DNA of 64,000 nt from Paraburkholderia rhizosphaerae. GTDB lineage: Bacteria; Pseudomonadota; Gammaproteobacteria; Burkholderiales; Burkholderiaceae. Below, piece by piece: positions 50,924-60,317 of this stretch (the first letter of the stretch is position 1; the number at the start of each line of letters is the position of its first letter). Under the pieces are notes generated by a model. It was not told where the DNA came from and did no database searches. It saw only the letters and a list, made by a program, of their open reading frames with translations. A program made the translations under genes and the position numbers. Where the stretch lies: the NCBI RefSeq assembly GCF_004366595.1, contig NZ_SORE01000003.1, forward strand, positions 248,001 through 312,000, in the 5' to 3' direction.

Positions 50924-52294
50924 ATGTTTAGCTTTCTCAAACGATTCAGGGGTTCCAAGACGTCCGACAATGCGCAGGCCGCATCGCCAGAGACTACGGA
51001 CGTGGCGCCCGAGGCGCCCGTCGAGGCTCCAGTTGTAACCGGGACGCCTGCGACCTCGTCGCGCGCCGACAGCAGCCAGTCCCCGCCGCCGCTGCAGACG
51101 CGCCCGGCCGCGCCGCAGCCGGCGCCGACGCCGGTGCCACCTGTTGCAGACGCAGCGCCGGGCACGCCTGCAATCGAACCCGCTCCGGTAAAACCAGCCG
51201 CACCCGCGCCCGCCGCATCCCATCACGAGGCGAGCCCGCAACCACAACAACCGACGTTCCAGCCAGCCCCACCCGTCGCACGCGAACCGCAGCCTGCGCC
51301 GCAACCGGGCCCGGCCGCGGTCGAGCCCGAAGCCTCTTCCGACACGCTTGAAACTGTTGAGATCGTCCCTCCGCCGACGCCCGAGCCTGCCGCAAAACGT
51401 TCGTGGCTGACGCGCCTGAAGAGCGGTCTGTCGAAGACGAGTTCGAGCATCACGGGCATTTTCGTCGGCACGAAAATCGACGAAGACCTGTACGAAGAAC
51501 TCGAAACCGCGCTGCTGATGTCCGACGCGGGCGTCGACGCGACCGAGTTCCTGCTCGAATCGCTGCGCGAGAAAGTCCGCAACGAGCGGCTCACCGACCC
51601 ACAGCAGGTCAAGGCGGCACTGCGCGAATTGCTGGTCGGCCTGCTGAAGCCGCTGGAAAAATCGCTGATGCTCGGCCGCGATCAGCCGCTCGTGATGATG
51701 ATCGCGGGCGTGAACGGCGCCGGCAAAACCACCAGCATCGGCAAGCTCGCGAAGCACCTGCAGCGCTTCGATCAGTCGGTGCTGCTGGCCGCCGGCGATA
51801 CGTTCCGCGCGGCCGCGCGCGAGCAACTCGCGATCTGGGGGGAACGCAACAATGTGACGGTCGTCTCACAGGAAAGCGGGGACCCGGCCGCGGTCATCTT
51901 CGACGCGGTGGGCGCCGCGCGCGCACGCAAGATCGACGTGCTGATGGCCGATACGGCCGGACGCCTGCCGACGCAGCTTCACCTGATGGAAGAGCTACGC
52001 AAAGTCAAACGCGTGATCGGTAAAGCGCTCGACGGCGCGCCGCATGAAGTGCTGCTGGTGATCGACGCGAATACCGGTCAGAACGCGCTAGCCCAAGTGA
52101 AGGCATTCGACGATGCGCTCGGCCTCACCGGCCTGATTGTGACGAAGCTCGACGGCACCGCGAAAGGCGGCATTCTCGCTGCGATCGCACGGCAGAGGCC
52201 GGTGCCGGTGTACTTCATCGGGATCGGCGAAAAAGTCGAGGATTTGCAGCCGTTTAGCGCAGAGGAATTCTCCGACGCGCTGCTGGGCGGCTAA
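50924..52294 (+). CDS. ftsY: Signal recognition particle receptor FtsY
   Basis: A 456-residue SRP-family GTPase that brings ribosome-nascent-chain complexes to the Sec translocon. It begins MFSFLKRFRG, a membrane-binding amphipathic start. A long Pro/Ala/Glu-rich A domain follows (about residues 15-155), then the NG domain: [39 protein letters not shown] and TKLDGTAKGG. In-frame sequence upstream of 50924 is rejected because it lacks this conserved start. A hairpin lies after the stop. Confidence 0.95.
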   Translation: MFSFLKRFRGSKTSDNAQAASPETTDVAPEAPVEAPVVTGTPATSSRADSSQSPPPLQTRPAAPQPAPTPVPPVADAAPGTPAIEPAPVKPAAPAPAASHHEASPQPQQPTFQPAPPVAREPQPAPQPGPAAVEPEASSDTLETVEIVPPPTPEPAAKRSWLTRLKSGLSKTSSSITGIFVGTKIDEDLYEELETALLMSDAGVDATEFLLESLREKVRNERLTDPQQVKAALRELLVGLLKPLEKSLMLGRDQPLVMMIAGVNGAGKTTSIGKLAKHLQRFDQSVLLAAGDTFRAAAREQLAIWGERNNVTVVSQESGDPAAVIFDAVGAARARKIDVLMADTAGRLPTQLHLMEELRKVKRVIGKALDGAPHEVLLVIDANTGQNALAQVKAFDDALGLTGLIVTKLDGTAKGGILAAIARQRPVPVYFIGIGEKVEDLQPFSAEEFSDALLGG

Positions 52295-52298
52295 CTGT

Positions 52299-52322
52299 AC
52301 GCGGCGCGCAGCCGCGCCGCGT
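52299..52322 (+). terminator. Hairpin between ftsY and the convergent isomerase gene
   Basis: ACGCGGCGCG and CGCGCCGCGT form a ten-base stem around CAGC. No T-run; placed between convergent genes. Confidence 0.55.
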
Positions 52323-52345
52323 CCCGGGTCGCTACGGCGTGTGAT

Positions 52346-52990
52346 TTACTCCGCGTCGGGCTGTGCGTCCGGCGCCGCATCCGCGAACGCGCTCAACTTC
52401 TGCGCCTCGTCGTAAATGCCGCGAATCGTCGGATACCCGCTCATATCGACGTTGAAACGATTCGCGTTGAACACCTGCGGAATCAGACAGGCATCCGCAA
52501 CAGTCGGCGTATCGCCGAAACAGAACGCACCGCTGCGTCGGCTGGCAACGAGATGCTCTTCGAGCGCGTTGAAGCCCGAACGGATCCAGTGCTGATACCA
52601 CGCGTTCTTCACGTCATCGTTCGCACCGACCGTGTGCTTCAGATACTTCAGCACGCGCAGGTTGTTCAACGGATGGATCTCGCATGCAAGCTGCAACGCG
52701 ATTCCGCGGATGTACGCACGATCGGACGGGGACCCCGGCAACAAGGACGGCTGCGGATGCGTTTCATCGAGATACTCGATGATCGCGAGCGACTGCTGCA
52801 GCACGTGGCCATCGTCGATCAGCGTCGGCACGACCGCATCGTGATTCAGCTCGCGGTAGGCGGCGGCCAACTGCTCGCCGCCGTTTCGCAGCAGATGCAC
52901 CGGCAGATAGTCGTAAGGAAGCTTCTTCAGATTGAGCGCAATGCGCACGCGATACGCGGCCGAACTACGAAAGTAGCTGTACAGCTTCAT
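52346..52990 (-). CDS. Maleylacetoacetate / maleylpyruvate isomerase (zeta-class GST)
   Basis: A 214-residue glutathione-dependent isomerase. The N-terminal thioredoxin-like domain starts MKLYSYFRSSAAYRVRIALNLK, with the Ser-Ser motif of zeta-class enzymes. QQSLAIIEYLDETHPQPSLLP and the C-terminal helical domain follow. Beside a fumarylacetoacetate/fumarylpyruvate hydrolase-family gene it suits either homogentisate (MaiA) or gentisate (NagL-like) ring cleavage products. No dioxygenase lies in the window, so the exact substrate is open. Confidence 0.85.
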   Translation of the reverse strand: MKLYSYFRSSAAYRVRIALNLKKLPYDYLPVHLLRNGGEQLAAAYRELNHDAVVPTLIDDGHVLQQSLAIIEYLDETHPQPSLLPGSPSDRAYIRGIALQLACEIHPLNNLRVLKYLKHTVGANDDVKNAWYQHWIRSGFNALEEHLVASRRSGAFCFGDTPTVADACLIPQVFNANRFNVDMSGYPTIRGIYDEAQKLSAFADAAPDAQPDAE

Positions 52991-53090
52991 TGATATGTCC
53001 CCTCCCGAACGCGGCCGATGCGGCCCGGTGCGGACGGGATAAGCCCGCACCTGAGCGATATCGCTATCTGGCTACGCGTGTACCGCGCAA

Positions 53091-53789
53091 TCAAACCACG
53101 CGCACGCTGAACTCGCCGAGCCCATCGACGCCACCCTTCATCAGATCGCCCTTCACGACGGCGCCCACCCCTTCCGGCGTGCCGGTGAAGATCAGATCGC
53201 CCGGCTGCAGTTCGAACAGCGTCGACAGATACGAGATCGTCTCTGAAACCGACCAGATCAATTGCGACACATCCGAGCGCTGTTTTTCGGCGCCATTCAC
53301 CGACAGCCAGATCGCGCCCTTACCGATATGACCGACCTTCGACACCGGATGAATCGGCCCGAGCGGCGCCGAAAAGTCGAAGCCCTTCGCGGTGTCCCAC
53401 GGACGGCCGTGCTTTTTCGCTTCCGCCTGCAAATCGCGGCGCGTCATGTCGAGGCCTAGCGCGTAACCGTAAACGTGATCGAGCGCGCTATCGACGGGAA
53501 TATCTTTGCCAGCCTTGCCAATCGCCGCGACCATTTCCATTTCGAAGTGCAGATTGCCGGTTTGCGACGGGTACGGCAGTTCGCCCGTCGCACCCGGCGC
53601 GACGTACAACACCGCGTCGGACGGTTTGCAAAAGAAGAACGGCGGTTCGCGGTTCGGATCGTGCCCCATCTCGCGCGCGTGCGCCTCGTAGTTGCGGCCG
53701 ACGCAGTAGATGCGCCGCACCGCGAACTGATCGCCCGATCCGGCCACCGGCACGCCGACAATCGGCGCCGGCGTTAAGACGTAACCCAT
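53091..53789 (-). CDS. Fumarylacetoacetate hydrolase-family protein (fumarylpyruvate-hydrolase-like)
   Basis: A 232-residue FAH-fold hydrolase. [40 protein letters not shown] (metal-binding Glu residues), [14 protein letters not shown] and [19 protein letters not shown] are the family blocks. The size and sequence resemble NagK-type fumarylpyruvate hydrolases. The ATG at 53789 follows GACGGAG; an upstream TTG is less likely. It is on the same strand as the isomerase and upstream of it, so the two form a small catabolic operon. Confidence 0.87.
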   Translation of the reverse strand: MGYVLTPAPIVGVPVAGSGDQFAVRRIYCVGRNYEAHAREMGHDPNREPPFFFCKPSDAVLYVAPGATGELPYPSQTGNLHFEMEMVAAIGKAGKDIPVDSALDHVYGYALGLDMTRRDLQAEAKKHGRPWDTAKGFDFSAPLGPIHPVSKVGHIGKGAIWLSVNGAEKQRSDVSQLIWSVSETISYLSTLFELQPGDLIFTGTPEGVGAVVKGDLMKGGVDGLGEFSVRVV

Positions 53790-54080
53790 TCCGTTCTCCG
53801 TCAAATATGAAGCCGCGTGCGCGGCGATAGAAATCTCGAAGCAGCGAGTTTAACGCGCTGATATATCGCGCGCTTGACGCTTGCCTGCTCGCGGGATATG
53901 GGTTGTCCGCGTGACGCGCCGCGCGCGTGCGCGGATGCCGGCATCAGGCGAACCGCGCGTCATGCGATACTCGACGTATTCCGATTAACCGATCGACCGT
54001 TACGGTGAGCACTGGCATCGCTGCCGCACACGAACCGTCGTTTGGTGCAACCGCGCCGCCTCACCGCTAACCCCAGTCCG

Positions 54081-55055
54081 ATGAACGATTCCGCCGCTAC
54101 CGAACAGTCCCCTTTCCCGTGCGCCCGCTTTATCAAGGAGATCGGGCGCGGTCCGCACGGCGCCCGTGCGCTCCCGCCTGAAGACACGCATGCGTTGTAC
54201 CGCGCGATGCTCGATGGCCGTGTGTCCGATGTCGAACTGGGCGCCGTGATGCTTGCTTACCGTTTGAAAGGCGAGACCGCAAACGAACTCGCCGCGATGC
54301 TGGCCGCCGCACACGCGTCGTTTGAGCCGATCCGTGTGCCGGATCACGGGTGGCGCGCGGTATCCATTCCAAGCTACAACGGCGCGCGCAAGCAACCCAA
54401 CCTTGTGCCGCTTCTTGCGCTGCTGCTCGCGCGCGAAGGCGTGCCCGTGCTGGTGCACGGTGTGACCGAAGATCCGGGCCGCGTGACGAGCGCGGAAATT
54501 TTCGCCGAACTGGACGTGGCCGCCGCGCGCACACACGCCGATATCGAAGCTTCTCTCGCCGAGCGCCGCGTCGCATTTGCGCCGATCGAGACGCTCGCGC
54601 CAAAGCTTGCGCGGCTGCTCGCACTGCGTCGCGTGATGGGCGTGCGCAACTCGACGCACACGCTCGTGAAAATTCTTCAGCCGTTCGCGCCGCCGGCGCT
54701 GCGCCTCGTGAACTACACGCATCCGCCGTATCGCGAGAGCCTTACGCAGTTGTTCATCACACATCCGGACGCCGCGGCGGGCGGTGCGCTGCTGGCGCGC
54801 GGGACCGAAGGCGAAGCGGTCGCCGACACACGCCGCCAGGTGCAGATCGACTGGCTGCACGATGGTCAGTGCGAAACGCTCGTGATGCCCGAGCGGTCGA
54901 CCACCGACGCGCCGGCGGTCGATCTGCCCGAAGCACGCGACGCAGCGACCACGGCTGCATGGATCGCCGACGTGATGCGCGGTGCGGCGCCCGTGCCCGC
55001 CGCGATCGAGCGACAGGTCGAAGTGATCACCGGAATCGCAAGGAAAACGGCCTGA
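54081..55055 (+). CDS. ybiB: YbiB-type protein (TrpD2-like, DNA-binding)
   Basis: A 324-residue protein with the fold of anthranilate phosphoribosyltransferase: an N-terminal helical domain (LYRAMLDGRVSDVELGAVMLAYRLKGET, about 38-65) and a catalytic-like domain (PSYNGARKQPNLVPLLALLLAREGVPVLVHG). In E. coli, YbiB/TrpD2 lacks TrpD activity and binds nucleic acid and is SOS-linked. It is not next to trp genes here. The ATG at 54081 gives the family N-terminus. Confidence 0.85.
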   Translation: MNDSAATEQSPFPCARFIKEIGRGPHGARALPPEDTHALYRAMLDGRVSDVELGAVMLAYRLKGETANELAAMLAAAHASFEPIRVPDHGWRAVSIPSYNGARKQPNLVPLLALLLAREGVPVLVHGVTEDPGRVTSAEIFAELDVAAARTHADIEASLAERRVAFAPIETLAPKLARLLALRRVMGVRNSTHTLVKILQPFAPPALRLVNYTHPPYRESLTQLFITHPDAAAGGALLARGTEGEAVADTRRQVQIDWLHDGQCETLVMPERSTTDAPAVDLPEARDAATTAAWIADVMRGAAPVPAAIERQVEVITGIARKTA

Positions 55056-55153
55056 ACGGGTGTGCTGACTTCCAATACGGGAGACGGCGGACGATAGCTG
55101 CGCCGCACAATCCGCGGTTGACACGCGCACGCCCGCTGACTTACATTCGACCA

Positions 55154-55228
55154 ATGCGTTCAATCCTGAACTCCCTCCGAATTACCATCGGTCGCCTGGC
55201 GCGGCCCCTATCGCTACGTCTAGCGTAA
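55154..55228 (+). CDS. Putative leuA leader peptide
   Basis: A 24-codon open frame, MRSILNSLRITIGRLARPLS..., ending TAA at 55226-55228. Six of 24 residues are Leu, and the last three Leu codons are all CTA, the codon that is rarest for Leu in such GC-rich genomes. It lies 368 bases before leuA, directly ahead of alternative stem-loops. These are the classic traits of a ribosome-mediated attenuation leader responding to charged tRNA-Leu. The Shine-Dalgarno site is weak. Confidence 0.6.
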   Translation: MRSILNSLRITIGRLARPLSLRLA

Positions 55229-55254
55229 GCAAGGCGTAGCGCCGTGTTTGCTTA
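55212..55254 (+). promoter_or_regulatory. Alternative stem-loops of the leuA leader (attenuator-like)
   Basis: CGCTACG (55212-55218, within the CTA-Leu codons) can pair with CGTAGCG (55235-55241). That competes with a hairpin of TAAGCAA-GGCG (55226-55236) against CGCC...TTGCTTA (55240-55254), which begins at the leader stop codon. A ribosome stalled on the CTA codons would cover the first arm and change which stem forms. No clear T-run terminator is seen, so the output might be Rho-dependent or translational (inference). Confidence 0.5.
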
Positions 55255-55391
55255 GGTCTCCGGTCCGAAAGCCTCCGCGGTCCCTCCTGAAGTACCCCGT
55301 AGTGCCTGTTTCATCCCAACCGTAATTCCTTCACAAACTTGTAGTCGTCTGTACGCGCCCGCATACCATTCGGACGCGTCGCGAGGGTCAA

Positions 55392-57264
<1,873 letters not shown>

Positions 57265-57455
57265 TGCGCGCCGTGTCGCGTCGGGCATCGCCAGGAACAA
57301 AAGGGAACAGTGAAAAGAAGGGGGGGGCGCCAGCGATGCGAGGCAGTTCCGATCGGATGCCTTGCACAATCGGTTGGCTCAAAAGGCACGACCGGATGGA
57401 CAGCGGCGGGGGAAACAGCAAGAAGCAGCAAAAAGCAGCAGAACGCGTTTCTCCG
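57265..57455. other. Low-complexity leuA downstream spacer
   Basis: Contains an eight-G run near 57320-57327 and AGCAGCAAAAAGCAGCAG-type low-complexity sequence. No gene or clear terminator is seen. Confidence 0.4.
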
Positions 57456-57839
57456 TCATTCCAGCGCGCAACGCGTTGCTTGCCACGCAATCAGCCGCCA
57501 CTGCCCTTCTTCCTGCGCCTGGATCGCGGTGTAAGCAATTGGAAAGAGTAGCGCGCCGTTGTTCGCCTCCATCTCGATCAATGCGCGCCCGGTGACCACG
57601 CATGTTTCGCGGCCCACAGGCAGTACGTCCTGCGATTGAATTTCGATCTGGCGATAGCGGCGGCGGCCAGCGGTGATCGCGTCGATGAACTGCCGCTTGG
57701 TCTCGCGTTTGCCGTTCGTGTGGACGTAGATCACGCTATCGGAAAGCAACGCGTCGAGCTGCGGTCCATTGCCATCGACCATCGCGCGAAACCGCTCGCG
57801 CTCGAGCCCGCGAATTGCCTCGATTACTTTAGCGGCCAT
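57456..57839 (-). CDS. DUF4440 / SnoaL-like domain protein
   Basis: A 127-residue cone-shaped NTF2-like fold protein. MAAKVIEAIRGLERERFRAMVDGNGPQLDALLSDSVIYVHTNGKRETKRQFIDAI matches the DUF4440 pattern, and GALLFPIAYTAIQAQEEGQWRLIAWQATRC closes the fold. Members include ketosteroid-isomerase-like and stress-associated proteins; no catalytic residues can be assigned. Start ATG at 57839 follows AAGGGGG; a GTG six codons upstream is possible. It lies downstream of the pagL-like gene on the same strand, 45 bases apart. Confidence 0.8.
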   Translation of the reverse strand: MAAKVIEAIRGLERERFRAMVDGNGPQLDALLSDSVIYVHTNGKRETKRQFIDAITAGRRRYRQIEIQSQDVLPVGRETCVVTGRALIEMEANNGALLFPIAYTAIQAQEEGQWRLIAWQATRCALE

Positions 57840-57884
57840 CGCATTCGCCCCCTTCACCGACGGAGCCGAGGGCGGCCGCGGTTG

Positions 57885-58448
57885 TCAGAAGTTGTACTGC
57901 ACGTATATTTGGTGGAAATTTATACCAGGATTCGGCTCTTTGATACTGGCGTTGGACAGATGCTGAAAGCGATAGCCGACCTGGTAGTGCTGATGTTCGC
58001 CAAATGCGACACCGGCGCCGGCCATGTCCGCGAACTGGAACGCCGTACTCATCGTGAAGTCGGTCGACTCTCGCGGGTGGGTAATCAGACGCACGCCGAC
58101 GCCCAATTCCACATACGGGCGGAACCAGCCCGTGCCCCTGATAAACCGCACAACCGGCGTCACACCGAATTCACCGATGTTGTCGTGCACGTTGCCTTCG
58201 TCGGTATGCCACCACGCGGCATGTGCCTCGCCGACCAGCGAAAAATGCCAGTCTCCTATCTGCCACCATGTGAGGTTCGGGTCCCACACGAAACCGAGAT
58301 CGAGCTTGCGAACGTGGTGGTCCGCCGTACCGGCCGCTAGCTGAACGCCGAACTGATCGGCTGCAGCGGCCCCGGAAAAACAGAGAAAACCCGCCGCACA
58401 CATGCTTTTTAGTGCCAGATCACGCCAAAACTCTTTGTTGTCGTTCAT
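57885..58448 (-). CDS. pagL: Lipid A 3-O-deacylase (PagL family)
   Basis: A 187-residue outer-membrane acyloxyacyl hydrolase that removes the 3-position acyl chain from lipid A. A signal peptide ends near GAAAADQFG (about residue 31). Eight beta-strands follow, with the catalytic pair in GYRFQHLSNASIKEPN (His and Ser two residues apart, about residues 163-165), and the protein ends YVQYNF with a C-terminal Phe. Compared with the PagL triad His-x-Ser plus a Glu 14 residues after the His, this protein has Asn at that position as I align it, so activity is not certain. Start MNDNKEF at 58448. Confidence 0.88.
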   Translation of the reverse strand: MNDNKEFWRDLALKSMCAAGFLCFSGAAAADQFGVQLAAGTADHHVRKLDLGFVWDPNLTWWQIGDWHFSLVGEAHAAWWHTDEGNVHDNIGEFGVTPVVRFIRGTGWFRPYVELGVGVRLITHPRESTDFTMSTAFQFADMAGAGVAFGEHQHYQVGYRFQHLSNASIKEPNPGINFHQIYVQYNF

Positions 58449-58807
58449 CTTGCGCCCTGAGTTGCCGATTGAACCTTCAGGTGAGTTGAGAGCAAAGCGG
58501 TTGTTTTTGAGATAGCCGCAAACATCATTCCCCCAAATTCCTGCCATTGCGGCAATGGTTTCCTCCGTTTCAGGAATCCATGATGCGCCTTAGATGGCCA
58601 CAATGGCAGTGCGGATGAATCCTAACCTGCTAGGCCAAAACGCGCAGGCGAGAGTACAATACTATTGAGAATTAGGTTTCAATAGGAAAAACGGGAACTT
58701 GGATGATTTTAGAGTCTCTAAGTGTTAGCACTCGGTATAGCAGAGTGCTAACATCTTGGTGGCGCTGCTTAAAACAGCGTTTTGTCTGACCTAAAGGAGT
58801 ACGCTAC
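58449..58807. other. Divergent pagL/rpoH control region
   Basis: Holds the CIRCE element at 58725-58751. The sequence between 58660 and 58720 is more AT-rich than average and carries TACAAT near 58655-58660 as a possible -10 box. No gene seen. Confidence 0.5.
58725..58751 (+). promoter_or_regulatory. CIRCE element (HrcA operator) upstream of rpoH
   Basis: TTAGCACTC-N9-GAGTGCTAA is a perfect match to the CIRCE consensus, the binding site of the heat-shock repressor HrcA. It lies 56 bases before the rpoH start. A TATAGC sequence in the spacer could be a -10 box, so HrcA binding would block transcription directly. Confidence 0.95.
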
Positions 58808-59743
58808 GTGAGTAACGCAATGACCCTTCCGAATACTCTCAGCCCGTCGTCGGCTAAGGCCGGCTCGGCAGGTGCACTGACGCTCGCGCACGCTTCACTT
58901 CTGCCCGGGCAGTTGGGCAACATCGACGCCTACATCCAGGCCGTGAACCGGATTCCGATGCTGACGCCGGCAGAAGAGCGGCAGTTCGCGACGGAATTCC
59001 GCGAGCAGAACAACCTGGAATCCGCGCGGCGGCTGGTGCTGTCGCACCTGCGGCTGGTCGTGTCGATCGCGCGTAACTACCTCGGATATGGCCTGCCGCA
59101 TGCGGACCTGATTCAGGAGGGCAACATCGGCCTGATGAAGGCGGTGAAGCGCTTCGACCCGACGCAGAACGTGCGTCTCGTGTCGTACGCGATGCACTGG
59201 ATCAAGGCGGAGATCCACGAATACATCCTGCGCAACTGGCGCATGGTGAAGGTTGCGACCACGAAGGCGCAGCGCAAGCTGTTCTTCAATCTGCGTAGCC
59301 ACAAGCAGGGGTTGCAGTCGTTCACGCCGGACGAGATCGACGGCCTCGCGAAAGAACTTAATGTGAAGCGCGAGGAAGTCGCCGAAATGGAAACCCGGCT
59401 GTCCGGCGGCGATATCGCGCTAGAAGGCCAGGTCGAGGATGGCGAAGAGTCATTTGCGCCGATCGCGTACCTCGCGGATTCGCACAGCGAACCGACCGCG
59501 GTGATCGCCCAGCGCCAGCGGGACAAGCTGCACAGCGATGGCATCGCCACCGCGCTCGAGTCGCTCGACGCGCGCAGCCGCCGGATCATCGAGGCGCGCT
59601 GGCTGCAAGTCGAAGACGACGGTTCGGGCGGTTCGACGCTGCACGAGCTGGCTGACGAGTTCGGCGTGTCGGCGGAACGTATCCGGCAGATCGAGGCCAG
59701 TGCAATGAAGAAGATGCGCACCGCGCTCGCTGAGTACGCGTAA
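58808..59743 (+). CDS. rpoH: RNA polymerase sigma-32 (heat-shock) factor
   Basis: A 311-residue sigma factor for heat-shock genes. Region 2 (NLESARRLVLSHLRLVVSIARNYLGYGLPHADLIQEGNIGLMKAVKRFDP) and the RpoH box QRKLFFNLR (about residues 155-163) identify it. Region 4 ends ELADEFGVSAERIRQIEASAMKKMR. It starts with GTG, with AAAGGAG upstream; an ATG four codons later is an alternative. The perfect CIRCE element upstream places it under HrcA control. It is followed by a terminator. Confidence 0.96.
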   Translation: MSNAMTLPNTLSPSSAKAGSAGALTLAHASLLPGQLGNIDAYIQAVNRIPMLTPAEERQFATEFREQNNLESARRLVLSHLRLVVSIARNYLGYGLPHADLIQEGNIGLMKAVKRFDPTQNVRLVSYAMHWIKAEIHEYILRNWRMVKVATTKAQRKLFFNLRSHKQGLQSFTPDEIDGLAKELNVKREEVAEMETRLSGGDIALEGQVEDGEESFAPIAYLADSHSEPTAVIAQRQRDKLHSDGIATALESLDARSRRIIEARWLQVEDDGSGGSTLHELADEFGVSAERIRQIEASAMKKMRTALAEYA

Positions 59744-59784
59744 CGCGCGAACCGGGCTTTGTCCCGGACACTGAAGTAACGAAG

Positions 59785-59815
59785 CCCTGCCATCGAAAGA
59801 CGGCAGGGTTTTTTT
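59785..59815 (+). terminator. Rho-independent terminator after rpoH
   Basis: CCCTGCC and GGCAGGG enclose a ten-base loop, followed by seven T. Confidence 0.88.
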
Positions 59816-60056
59816 ATCTCACGATCTGCCGCACTCGCTCGCGGCACCCATATCGTTCCCCCCAACGTCGTTCCCTAATGTCGTTCCCTTGACGTAGCGC
59901 AACGCGGATCACAAAACCGCGATCGTCAGGACGACTTCGCGACCGAATGCCGCATCGCGCAACACGCGTCGCAATAACCCCGCCCCTAGAATCGGTATGC
60001 CCTTCCCGGCGCCCGCCACGCGCCGCCGGCAAGGGTGACGTCGTCATCAACCGATC
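59816..60056. other. Upstream region of the cyd operon
   Basis: No gene seen. TCGTTCCC occurs three times (59853, 59868, 59881) at 13-15-base spacing, and TAGAAT at 59987-59992 could be a -10 box. No clear FNR/Anr site was found by eye. Confidence 0.35.
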
Positions 60057-60317
60057 ATGCCCATCACGCTCAATCTCAGAAACCCACTGCGCGCCACAGC
60101 ATGCGCGCGTATCGCAAGCTGGGCGCGCGGCCCGACCTTCGCGCGCGACATCATCATCGTGCTCGCGATCAAGTTCGCTCTGCTGTTCGCCCTCAAGCTC
60201 GCTTGCTTCAACCATCCGCAGGCGCAGCAGATGTCGCTGCCGCCTGCGCAAGTCGCACAGGCACTGTTATCGGTGCCCGCATCGAATTCGTCCGAAGGTG
60301 ATCACCATGCCCGTTAA
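60057..60317 (+). CDS. cydP: CydP-type small subunit of cytochrome bd oxidase
   Basis: An 86-residue protein with one membrane helix (about residues 31-50, DIIIVLAIKFALLFALKLACF) followed by NHPQAQQMSLPPAQVAQALL, the pattern of the CydP family found ahead of cydAB in proteobacteria. It overlaps the cydA start by 11 bases, so the two are translated together. CydP is a proposed accessory subunit of bd-I-type oxidases. Confidence 0.82.
   Translation: MPITLNLRNPLRATACARIASWARGPTFARDIIIVLAIKFALLFALKLACFNHPQAQQMSLPPAQVAQALLSVPASNSSEGDHHAR

Noticed and set aside
57320-57450. G-run and AGC-rich tract as a phase-variable repeat
   Set aside because: Short and irregular, outside any coding region, no promoter position; ordinary low complexity.
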